This document shows, piece after piece, positions 36,001 to 45,300 of a stretch of DNA of 64,000 bases. This DNA comes from Agelas oroides (Eukaryota; Porifera; Demospongiae; Agelasida; Agelasidae), in assembly GCA_949130485.1 (NCBI GenBank), contig OX422189.1, positions 684,220 to 748,219 of the forward strand, in the 5' to 3' direction. Within the stretch, counting starts at the first letter, position 1; every line of letters starts with the position of its first letter. The notes beneath the pieces were generated by a model. The model worked only from the letters and a program-made list of their open reading frames with translations, had not been told where the DNA came from and made no database searches. Both the position numbers and the translations under genes were made by a program.

Positions 36001-38709
36001 GGGAGTATGAGTAACTGAAGCTCAGAAATTGAGTGTTTAGTTTACTGTAAGCAAAAAGTGACGAGAACAAGTATGGGACAAATACTACCTGCACACCATA
36101 TACTGTACAACTCCTAATGTGTGTGTAACATACTTGGTTTAGCCATAGGTTGAGCTTGGCTGGAGGAATGGACAAAGGTTGAGACGGCGCCACTGTGAGG
36201 TTTTAGTTGCCTTGCCTGCTGGTGGTGGATGGGGGCAGAGGGAGTTAATAGCATTTTAGATAAAGTCGAGTGAGGTTGAGGGCCAGTTTGATACGAGTGT
36301 GTTGCCATCAGTCCTTGGTGAGCAGGAAGGTAGGGTACAGCCATGGTAGGGAGGTGGGTGGGCGTGACATAGGTCATGTGACCAGTGATAATGGGAGGGG
36401 ATTCCCCTTCTGGTGATACCATAGCGACCGATGCTGATGCAATACCTAGGGGTTTCCCCACTTGAGGAGGTATAGTGAGTATGGGTTGTGATGCAACAGG
36501 TTGGTTAGAAGACGGTTTTGTTAAGGCAGGAGAAGAAAGAGAGTGTTTCTGTTGTGATCCTGGTGCTTTTGTAACAACCGAAGGTACCCTTACAACTCCC
36601 GGTTTCTGAGGCATTGTACTCGTTATGGGTACGGTCATGGGGAGAGGAGTGCCTTTACCCACTGAACTGACCACGACTGGTTGCTGCGAAGGATGTACAT
36701 GCAGTTTCATACTCATGTTGGTGGCGTTTGGGTGGGGATGAGAGTGAGGGTGGGCAATGTAAGCTGCAGGAGGCTGGTTAGACCTCATGGGGTGGAATGC
36801 AGACAGGGGCTGGAAGGGAGCGGGGGCGTTGGACAGAATGTCTGAAACAAGAGTGGAGCTCATGGAAGACTGTGTGATACTGTTTTTAGGTCTTGCGGGC
36901 ATACTTGTGGGGACGGTCGATGACTTTGGCACACCCAGGTTTAATGCTGGGGGAGGGAGGTGGGAGGATGGGAGGAGGGAGGGAGGAAGGGAGAGGGAGG
37001 GAGGAAGGGAGAGGGATGGAGGAAGGAGGAGGGAGGGAGGAAGGAGGAGGGAGGGAGGAAGGAGGAGGGAGGGAGGAAGGAGGAGGGAGGGAAGGAGGGA
37101 AGAAAGGAGGAGGAAAGAGAGGAGGAGAAGGGAAGGCAGGAAGGAGAGAATAAAAAACTTTTTAATTAACACAATTTTCACAATATTTACACCTAGACAC
37201 AACATAGACACAGACGCATTCACAATGTAAACTCATTCCCAGGCCTCCCCTGGCTCCAGTTTTGGACCACTTGCAGTTATGCAAAAGCAGGGTGATCAAA
37301 AACTGGAGGCCTGGAGACGAAGCTATTCACAGCTCACACTTAACCATACTTTTATACTCTCCAAACACACAGCTCACCCTTATCCATACTTTTATACTCT
37401 CCAAACACACAATGTATGCACAGCGTGAGTTTAGACACAGGTGTACGGCAGTGACAAAAGTAATAGATATTTTTTCCATTGTGTAAAGGATACTGTTGGT
37501 GGGATAAAGCCAGCTGATTCGGAAGTACAACAAATATGCAACAAATAATTCTGTGAAGCTAAACAAGTTCTGTATAGCCGCCAACACTGACTAATTAGTG
37601 GTTTGTTTTAGTGATGTTCAAAGCACCAGTGAAGGGCAAAGACAATATTGGACAGAGATAGCGGGAGATGAAGTGTTCTATCAAGTAATTGTGCACCACA
37701 TATCATATACGTTTATTTTCGCTGGTGGTATGAAGTGGTGAAGCGGAGTAATTGTGCCAGATCTAACATACCTCCACTTGTCTCGTTAAAACGAACCACG
37801 AATTGTAAGCAAAAAAAAAACATTCTTGTTGGCCATCATCCCTGTCTTTGTTTACTGAGCAACAAACTCCAAAAACCGCCCACATGTCACACCGTATTGA
37901 GGAAAGCAAAAAATACATGTAATGGCTACCAAACATGGAAATGGTGTGTATCAATTGGAGAGATAAATCTGGAGCAATGTCAGCTATGCACAGGGCTTGC
38001 TGCTAATTCTGACATGCATGTGACCAAACATGACGAATAACTTACATGGCATGAAAATGGGTGGACCCAGGTCATTGGAAATTGTAGCGGCTCCCCTGCC
38101 CTTGCCTGAGAGAGCTGGCATGGCAAGTGCCGGTGCCATTCCGAGAGAACCTCCCCGAATCATACCATAGGCGAGATGGTGAGAGGTGTGGAGGGGAAGG
38201 GAGGAGTCGCTGTGAATGGTGTAGGAGGTGGCGTGGTGTGGCACCAGTCCGGGTGCTGATACCAGCTGTGGGACAGTGGTCGGTCCACGAGTCGTTTTCA
38301 GGGCACAGGAATGATCCTAAGAATGACGGTGTACATAAGAAGAGAGGCTTACATTGTTAAATGCACTCGAGAAGTTAGCAGGCTACAAGGTTTTGACGGT
38401 ATATGAAAATGAACTATTGATTTCAAATTCATAATATCATAATTCTGCCATAATTAAAACTGGCAAGCTTGGTGTTGGTATGAGGTTGCCTGTACAATAT
38501 TTCAAGTCAATAAAAGCATTGTAACTGTGCTTCCAGTGATGTGCAAAAATCATTGAAAGACAAGCTGCACTCAGAGACAATCTATATGTGCCTCCACATT
38601 ACATCTAGGCTTGTCTTTTAGATGTAGCCTAATAACTGTTGTTACGTTTGAATGGAGATGCGCTTTAATTAGAATCACCCACCTCTTGGTTTCTGCCCTT
38701 GTCACTCAT
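25014..38709 (-). CDS. SAP130: Histone deacetylase complex subunit SAP130
   Basis: Fifteen exons on the minus strand: 38709-38683, 38316-38046, 36946-36134, 34195-34031, 33282-33238, 32928-32696, 31664-31519, 29281-29192, 28104-27907, 27255-27068, 26761-26630, 26536-26433, 26065-25919, 25623-25558, 25121-25014 (TAG). They sum to 2733 nt (910 residues; human about 1048). The first 560 residues are Pro/Ser/Thr-rich and probably disordered. Diagnostic motifs: SPRPRILRKR (exon 7), SSPRKKPRKQN (exon 9), NHFKRHADIKHR (exon 11), GGWKLHRFALQL (exon 12), GNIDRSNRIVSHVGEAKTEM (exon 14) and VLDQKPQVTELLEK (exon 15). The C-terminal third is the conserved family domain that binds Sin3. Family knowledge: nuclear scaffold of the mSin3A-HDAC corepressor. 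Least certain joins are the two smallest exons (38709-38683, 33282-33238) and the exon 12 donor GTTTGC. Confidence 0.9.
25195..25400. mobile_element. Transposon end fragment
   Basis: CCGACGTTTCAACTGAATG and CCAGTCGTCATCAAGGCAAA form a self-complementary end. I associate such ends with widespread animal retroelement and DNA-element termini; the family is not assigned. It lies in the last SAP130 intron. Confidence 0.4.
26070..26400. repeat. Purine-rich tandem repeat in SAP130 intron
   Basis: About 27-bp units of GAGAGAGAGGGGAGGGAGGGA repeated five times, then degenerate G/A sequence. On the coding strand this is the pyrimidine tract of the exon 13 acceptor. Confidence 0.85.
26870..27052. repeat. 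GGAAT-like tandem repeat
   Basis: Units of about 20 bp such as TGGAATGGAATGGGAGTGGG between SAP130 exons 10 and 11. Confidence 0.8.
27446..27875. mobile_element. Mutator-like MITE, 430 bp
   Basis: Ends TAGCCTCGTTCCCAGGCC and GGCCTGGGAACGAGGCTA. The inner arm CTACCTAGGTAGACAGAGG is itself palindromic. The exact 9-bp duplication TCCGGCTCC lies at 27437-27445 and 27876-27884. It ends 31 bp from SAP130 exon 9. Confidence 0.88.
28711..29120. repeat. 80-bp minisatellite grown from a MITE end
   Basis: A TAGCCTCGTTCCTAGGCC end at 28711 leads into four units of exactly 80 bp (starting 28801, 28881, 28961, 29041). Each begins GGCCTGGGAACACATATCAC, that is, with the MITE's inner end sequence. Confidence 0.85.
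29518..29539. repeat. Poly-T/poly-G run
   Basis: T-run followed by about 20 G. Such runs are prone to sequencing and assembly error. Confidence 0.9.
29909..30305. mobile_element. TA-flanked MITE with GGCGGTTT-rich arms
   Basis: The ends CCGTATAGCCGGAAA and TTTCCAGCTATACGG are flanked by TA on both sides, as in Tc1/mariner-type elements. Subterminal AAATTTGGCGGTTTGGCGG pairs with the CCGCCAAACTTAATG region. 397 bp, CpG-rich centre, no transposase. Confidence 0.7.
30554..30950. mobile_element. Mutator-like MITE, 397 bp, no clear target duplication
   Basis: Arms match the 27446-27875 element (CCTTCCCACCGTCCAGTTTT; CTACCTAGGTAGACA). Flanking 9-mers do not match, so the site has rearranged or decayed. 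Confidence 0.8.
30976..31351. mobile_element. Mutator-like MITE, 376 bp
   Basis: Ends TAGCCTCGTTCCCAGGCTC and GAGCCTGGGAACGAGGCTA. The exact 9-bp duplication CATGTATAG lies at 30967-30975 and 31352-31360. It lies only 25 bp from the previous element. Confidence 0.88.
32268..32632. mobile_element. Mutator-like MITE, second subfamily, 365 bp
   Basis: Ends TAGTCTCGGAGCCAGACCCTC and GGGTCTGGTTCTGAGACTA. The exact 9-bp duplication CCCTAAGGG lies at 32259-32267 and 32633-32641. Inner arm GGGGTGGAAGTGTACACTGCG. Same subfamily as 49165-49535. Confidence 0.88.
32930..33011. repeat. (GT)n microsatellite at SAP130 exon 6 acceptor
   Basis: About 40 GT units. On the coding strand CACACACAAACACAG ends the intron, so the CA repeat stands in place of the polypyrimidine tract. 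Confidence 0.9.
33420..33654. mobile_element. hAT-like MITE, 235 bp
   Basis: The inverted ends CAAGAGCGCATAAGAAC and GTTCTTATGTGCTCTTG are flanked by TTCTATC on both sides (33413-33419, 33655-33661). A solo end lies at 18451. Confidence 0.65.
34372..34580. repeat. 22-bp tandem repeat
   Basis: Nine or so units of CTGGAATGAGACCAGAAATAAC in SAP130 intron 3. Confidence 0.9.
35135..35387. repeat. 61-bp minisatellite at a MITE end
   Basis: About four units of 61 bp, each containing CCTAGTCTCGTCCCCAGACC, CTCACGAGGTGAACCAAG and the insertion-site sequence TCTCTCACC. Each unit is therefore target plus MITE end. Confidence 0.85.
35388..35698. mobile_element. Mutator-like MITE, third subfamily, 311 bp
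   Basis: Ends TAGTCTTGTCCCCAGACCCC and CCTGGCACGAGACTA. Flanks TCTCTCACC and TTTCTCACC agree at 8 of 9. Same subfamily as 43131 and 45845-46153. Confidence 0.8.
36960..37145. repeat. Purine-rich tract before SAP130 exon 3
   Basis: (GGGAGGAAGGA)n-like. On the coding strand it is the polypyrimidine tract of the exon 3 acceptor. Confidence 0.85.
37232..37326. mobile_element. Short Mutator-like MITE relic
   Basis: TCATTCCCAGGCCTCCCC and GGAGGCCTGGAGACGAAGCTA face each other across about 55 bp. No clean target duplication. Confidence 0.5.
37327..38045. other. SAP130 intron 2, a tandem pair only
   Basis: A 43-bp direct duplication (ACAGCTCACACTTAACCATA and the following TTTTATACTCTCCAAACACA) lies at about 37329-37415. 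Otherwise nothing recognised. Confidence 0.4.
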
Positions 38710-39347
38710 TTAGTGCTTTTCTGGGAGAGCAAAATACTCAACAGACGATTCACTGTCTTCTTACACTTGTAGACCGTTCCGATCAGACGGTAAGTCCCAT
38801 AATAGTGACACAATGGCCACGGACTCGTTCATACAATTACCTGGAGAACGGTCAACAGTACCAGGACGGCAATCCATCATTTTGTACGGACAGGAATCGC
38901 ATGCACTGTCCCGTAAACCTAGCAACTATCTCGGCTCACCTCACGTAAGGGGCTTAGTTAACCAGATAGACTCAAACAGCGCCAGGATTTCAAATCACAA
39001 TGGGTGTCCTAAGGCTTCTCTTTAGCTCGAACACTCTCCAGAACACACTCCGAGTCGCTAGTCAACGGTTATACTTTCCTTCAGACTGTCCAGACGGCTT
39101 TCCAACTCACGATCCAGCTAGGAAATAGGCTTTCTTTAGCTCCACGAGGCATGGCCGTGAAAAACAACGAAGTCTACGCCTGTTCCGGGGATTTGCATTC
39201 GTAATTAAACGATGTGATTGGGTGCTTGGATTTACCGCAAAAAATTCTGCAACTTGATTGGTGCAAACGGGGGGAACGTTTTTACAGGCCGGGTTCGTGT
39301 GTGCGCATGCGCAGTAAAATATCTCATTCGCGGGTCCAGAGTCAAAA
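38710..39347. promoter_or_regulatory. Shared divergent promoter region of SAP130 and MED4
   Basis: 638 bp separate the opposed start codons. A palindromic NRF1-type site TGCGCATGCGCA lies at 39302-39313, 35 bp before the MED4 ATG. ATTGG (inverted CCAAT) motifs occur near 39217 and 39257. No TATA box is seen. NRF1 and CCAAT sites are common in divergent housekeeping promoters; function here is inferred. Confidence 0.6.
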
Positions 39348-42300
39348 ATGGCAGTGCGAGAAACTGTGAAGTCCAAGCTCCAGTCCAATTTGAACGATTT
39401 CAGCGCACTCACCAGGTAATTTATTTTTTAGTCTTTAAATACTTTCCATAAACTGCTGTTTTTAACATGTAGGCTGTATAAAAGAGCAGCAAGTAAAGGT
39501 AGAATGTGCGGGGGCTGAAGTGAATTTGTCTGGACCCCCTTGATAAATATCCTTAGGCACGTGGGTATGGCTACTAGAAATCAGCATGAGGGCTCAATGG
39601 AAAGTTGGGAGAAGTGCATGCAAAGGATATCTGGAGATGAAGCCCCCCCTTTTCCCCAAAATTCGAAATCTGCCGATGACTTTTGAAACCTTTCTAATTA
39701 ACAGGGGAAGTCCCTCTGAATATGCCATTTGATATTACAAACAAACTGCTATGCTTTGTTTATCTTGCAGGCAGCTGCTTGAGGTGGTTGTGAGTGATGT
39801 GAAGTCTACTGGAGGGGGACCCACCAGCCAACATAGCCAGCTGTCTACAGTCAGTCACATGTCTGCTACTCATATGTTCAGTGGTAGCCTCGTTCCCAGG
39901 CCTTCCTATCGTCCAGTTTTTGGTTGGTTGCAGTATGCAAAAACAGAGGGAGACGACCTGGTCTGTTTTATGACATAAATGATGTCACTGTCTAGACAGG
40001 GGGGAGGGGTCCCCAGTCGTATTTCACAACACATGTTCTTCATTCTGAAAAGTGAATAGTAAATTTTTCGCCTTGTGGACATTCATAACTCCAGCGCTTG
40101 GACAGATACTACCAAAGAAGGCCTCGCACTCATTTTTTTCGGTCGGGGACCCCTCCCCCATTTTGCCTATCCAGGTAGACATTGACGTGGTTCGTGTGAT
40201 AAAATCTCCCAGACCCTCCCCCTCTGCTTTTACATATTGTAGAGTGATCATAAACTGGACAGTGGGAAAGCCTGAGAACAAAGCTAGCTTAATGCCATAG
40301 GTTCACTCTCAATACGTTCTGGAGAACCGGATACTCCAGTTCTTCTTTAGTAGTGTCAAAGTGGGTCCAACCTCACATTTCAGTAAGAAAGATGATCCAT
40401 CCAGTCCAGATCTGGAGCATGTTAAATAACTGAGCCTGCGCCTCGCGCTCGCCGCACCCCCCACATCGAACATGCCAGCTTGGTATACGCTTCGGCTGGA
40501 TCCCTGGCAGCTCAGCCTTAAGTACTCGAACTCAACCACTGAGTTGCCGAGTGACTCGGTAGCTCAGTTGGTTAGAGCATGGCAGGCCATTTGCCAGGTC
40601 GCGGGTTCGAGTCCCTCTCTGAGTCACTGTCTTGTTTCCCCTCTTTCTTTCTCATCTTTATTTCTCCCCTTTCTTTCTCAATGACTGACCAGGTTAAGGT
40701 CTGACTGTCAGGTCTGAAGTTGTGTGTCAAGTGGGGGAGCAGTTAAATAACTGAGCCTATGCCTCGTGCTTCATGCTTGCCGCACCCCCCCCTCCTCCCT
40801 CTCCTCCCTCTCCTCCCTCTCCCCAGCTTTTTGTACATTTATGTTTAAAAAGTGAGTGAGAGTAGTTCCGGTCTTGGAGTATTCAAGCACCCACCCATTG
40901 GAAGTGATGTCTGGCTAACTTGCTCCATTGGGTGGACGACCGAATGTAAGACTATACAGCAACTGCTCTCTCCTCTGCAAAATGTTGGGAGAGCTCCTGG
41001 TAGAGTTTTAGCCTTAAGTGTTCCATGGCCATCTCCTCCTCCACTTTTAGATCAGTTATATTGTAAGCAGTCAAAAACCAGAGGCGAGGAAGGGCTAGAA
41101 ATAAGTTTATAGCTGCAGTTTTCTAATTTTCAAGACTACCATCTCTAATGTTGAGTTTGTTTGGTATTGAGACACGGTCAACTTCTCGAGCAATTTGACA
41201 TACCTTGCAACACTATCATTTCTTTGCAGGTGCTGGATAAACTTATTATGAGAGACAAAGAGATTCAGCAGCTCACAGAAACTGGTGAGTCACTCTTCAC
41301 CCCCTTCCTCCTCCCTCCCTCCCTCCCTCCCTCCCTTACCTCCCGTTCCCCTTACCTCTCCTACCTTCCCTTCTTCCTTCCCTCTTCCCCCTTACCTTCC
41401 CTCCTCCCTCCCCCTTACCTCCCCTACCTTCCCTTCTTCCTTCCCCCTTACCTAACTTCCATTCTTCCTCCCCCCTCTTCCTCCCCCCTCTTCCTCCCCC
41501 ATCCCATCTACCTCCTTTTCTTCCCTTCCCATGACTCCCTCCCACCCCTCATCTCCTTCTTTCATCTTCCTCCCTCTCTTACCTCCTTCCCCCTTCCCCC
41601 CATTCCTTCTTTATGCATGCAAGCCCTGGACATGCGCAGCCGTCAAAAGGACATCAACAGAGTTGACGCAGAGTTGGAGAGGAGGGCACAGGAGATCAGG
41701 GAGCTGCAGAGCAGACTGCAGGATGCTGAGAAGATTCTGGTAAGAAATAGCACTATCTGGTCTTTCTTACTGTGTACCAGAGAGAGGGTGGGGAGGATGG
41801 AGGGAGTTATGGAGAGAGGAAGGGAGACAGATAGGGAGGGATGAATGGCCGGGAGAAGGAGAGAGAGGAAGAAGGGAAGAGGGGAAGGTAGAGGAAGAAA
41901 GGGAAGGAAAGGGAAAGAGGCAAGCAAAGGGAAAGGGAGAGAGGAAGAAGAAAAGCGGAGTGGGAGGGAGCCTCAGGGAGGGTGGAGGAAGAAAGGAAGA
42001 GAGCAAGGGGAAGGAGGGAGGGAGAATGGAAGAGAATCAAGCAGAGGAAGAGGGAGGGAAGCTGTCAGGTGCTTGGGGGAAGGTGAGATGGAGAGAGAGA
42101 GGGGAGGGAAGGAGAGGGAGAAAGGGAGCTGGAAGTAAATAGGTGGGAGGAGAGAGGAAGTAAGCTTGCAAGTGTATCTCCTTCTTAGGACCATATCCAG
42201 AAACTGCAATGGTCAAACTTGAAGCAACTTTCCGGCTCTCATTGCAGGAATTGGCTGTTTATCATGGCAAGCAGAAGCTGGAGTCTATAAAGCAAGCAAA

Positions 42301-45300
42301 TGCAGGTCTGTGTTCCAACGACTATGATAATACGGGGGGGGGGAGGGGCTCATAGGAAGGCCGGAAGCTTGTTTTTGATTTAAATTAATTTTTTTACACA
42401 GTTGACGTAGAGCTACTGTTGTTATTGGAAGGGAGGGGCTCACAGGAAGCTTAGAAGCTTGAGCTAATATTGGGGGGGAGCTCATAGGAAGCTTAGAAGC
42501 TTGAGCTAATATTGGGGGGAGGGGCTCACAGAGGACGGCTGGAAGCTTGGGCTAATATATATTGGGGGGGGGGGGCTCACAGGAAGGCTGGAAGCTTGAG
42601 CTAATATTGGGGGGAGGGGCTCATAAGAGCTTGTTGAGGTAGAGCTGATATTGGGGGGAGGGGCTCATAAGAGCTTGTCGAGGTAGAGCTGATATTGGGG
42701 AGAGGGGCTCATAAGAGCTTGTCGAGGTAGAGCTGATATTGGGGAGAGGGGCTCATAAGAGCTTGTCGAGGTAGAGCTGATATTGGGGGGGGGCTCGTAA
42801 GAAGGTTGGAGGTGGATCTAGCTATAAACTGGGGTTGCAGGTAGAGGAGCTATTACCTGGGGGTGTGGCTAGGGGTGCGAGGACCTGGCTGTTAGGCATG
42901 AGGGAGTGGGGCTAGCCACTAATGTGTGAATGAAGGCGGGGCTGGTCATAAAGTAGGCAATGGAGGCGGCTATGACGGATTATAAAAGTGGGAGGAGCTT
43001 GCTATACGTTTGGGATGGGAGGGGCTGGCTATAAATTGAGACCCAAACTGTGTGCATGCTAGGCCTACCTTTTTCAGGGAGAATATGGATGGTTCATGCA
43101 TAGTGTGGGAGGAAAAGGGCGAGGTGGGGTTAGTCTCATGCCCAGCCCACGCATGCCTCCCGGCGAGAAACAGTTGGTAAACAAAGTCGAATTTCTTGGG
43201 CTTTTCCCCCGAAAGTGGTAAGGACCAATGAGATTGCAAGATTGGTAATTATTACGTAGCACTTCCCTTACAACAGTAAAATATTTATCTCCACTTGAAT
43301 ATCTGTACCTTTTTGAGCGGGTGTTGAACATTGCTAGGTGACACTGCCGCAAAATTGTGTGCAAGCCCAAGAAGTTTGACTTGGTTCACCAGACCGTTTC
43401 CCTCGTGAAAGGGTGGGGTCTGGGGACGAAGGGAAGATGGGGGAGGGGAAGGTGCACCGCTAACATTTACTACCTCTTGTAGGAGCCGTGTCTCCGGAGG
43501 AACTGATCCATTATTCCCACCGGATCAGTCTGGCCAGCTCTGCTGTCTCACCAGTCGGCTGGCAGCCAAGTGAGTGCATGATGCTGTGTTACTCTGTGTA
43601 ACGTTGTGCATAATGTGTTACCCTGTGTTAGTCTGATGCTGTTACTCTGTGTAACGTTGTGCATAATGTGTTACCCTGTGTTAGTCTGATGCTGTTACTC
43701 TGTGTAACGTGTATAATGTTGTGTTACCCTGTGTTAGTCTGATGCTGTGTTACTCTGTGTAATGTTGTGCATAATGTATTCCCTGTGTTACTCTGTGTAA
43801 CGTTGTGCATAATGTGTTACCCTGTGTTAGTCTGATGCTGTGTTACTCTGTGTTACATTGTGCATAATGTTGTGTTACGCGTGCCTCCCGGCGAGAAACA
43901 GTCTGCCTGTGTTAGTTTGATGCTATGTTACTGGACGTAACGTTAGTCTCATGCTGTGTTACATAGCATTGACAGGAAATGTCGCTCAGAAACCAGATGC
44001 TTCTAGGATGACCAATTGGAAAGAGAGGGTTGGATCTGGCACTTAATCTTGGCTAACTCTTTGAGGAAACTAATTGCTATCAAAACAGCTGTCTTTGATC
44101 TCTTCCCACTGCCTGGTTTTATGTCTGGTTCTGCCACAACTCCACACAGCTGACCACAAGACAAGGAGACAAAGAGACTAGTGGCGGGAATATGATACCC
44201 TTGAGCTGTGCCTTTCATCTTTCAGAGCTTCCCAAGTCCCTTTCGGAAATATTGAAGAGTCTGGATAAGGCAGTTGATCTCACACTGTTCTTGGGTTCCA
44301 GTTCCTGGTGGGGGGGGGTAAGGGGACGAATTGGAGGGATATGAGAATGGGCCTAAGAGAAACCTAGCAGTGACTGTGAGGATGAGTGAATTGACAGCTG
44401 CTATCAGAGAACATACCATACAGCTGCTTTTTCACTTGCTGAAGGCATATTGCTAATATACTAGAACTGGAACATGTTAACATGGACTTTTGTTCACGAC
44501 TAATGCCGTAACAAGCCTCGTTCTTTTCTTCACGAAATAAACCTCATTCCCAGGCCTCCACCACAAAGACTGTCCTCATTAACTGTCTCTCAAGCTTAGC
44601 CTCGTTCCAGGCTCCCCGGAACACGAAATGTACACTCGTGGAGAGCCTGGTATCTTTTCTCATGTGATCATGACGTAATCGAAATAGTACCAACAGAAAG
44701 GCAACGCTTTGTGCATTATTCAACCAACTTTGCGTTCAACGCTCGGTGTGTATGATATTCGCCCCCCGATAGCTAGATATGTGTAGTCAGTTTCCCGTTA
44801 CCTTCGCTCTTTTCCTGTTCTGACATGCCCATGCACAATTAAGGTCTTTCTACCCCCTTTCTACCTTTGAGGGTTCTCACGCGAGAAAAAATACCAGGCT
44901 CTCTCCGCCTGCACAACTTCAATGTTTGCATTCCGGAGCAGAGGAGCCTGGGAACGAGGCTATCTCAAGCTTACTTTGAGGGAAGGGTGTGGGGCATCTC
45001 TAAAAACAGAAGGTAGTAAAGTGTTATTATCAGTTCATTGTTTTCCAATTAACTACGCCCTCCAGCACATTGTTGCGTGATATAGGATAACCATCTACAA
45101 CACTCCAAATTTTTATGGTACCCAATTGCCATAGCAACAGGATTTGCGCCTCCATTTCTGAGCCACTAGGGCTAGTGATACCAAATACCTAAGGTCAAGG
45201 CATGCACGTAGCAGCTGCAGCACTTGGGGAAGTGGCGACTACTCACTCGTGTTGTAATGTAACTCAAGATGGCTAGCAACAGACATTATCAGTTTGTTTA

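Noticed and set aside
36947-37223. Leucine/serine-rich N-terminal part of a 369-codon frame
   Set aside because: Translation of the pyrimidine tract in front of the SAP130 exon 3 acceptor; the exon begins at 36946.
40551-40627. Functional tRNA-Trp (anticodon CCA by position)
   Set aside because: T33 is missing, the anticodon loop is GGCCATT and there are extra bases before the acceptor strand; called tRNA-like instead.
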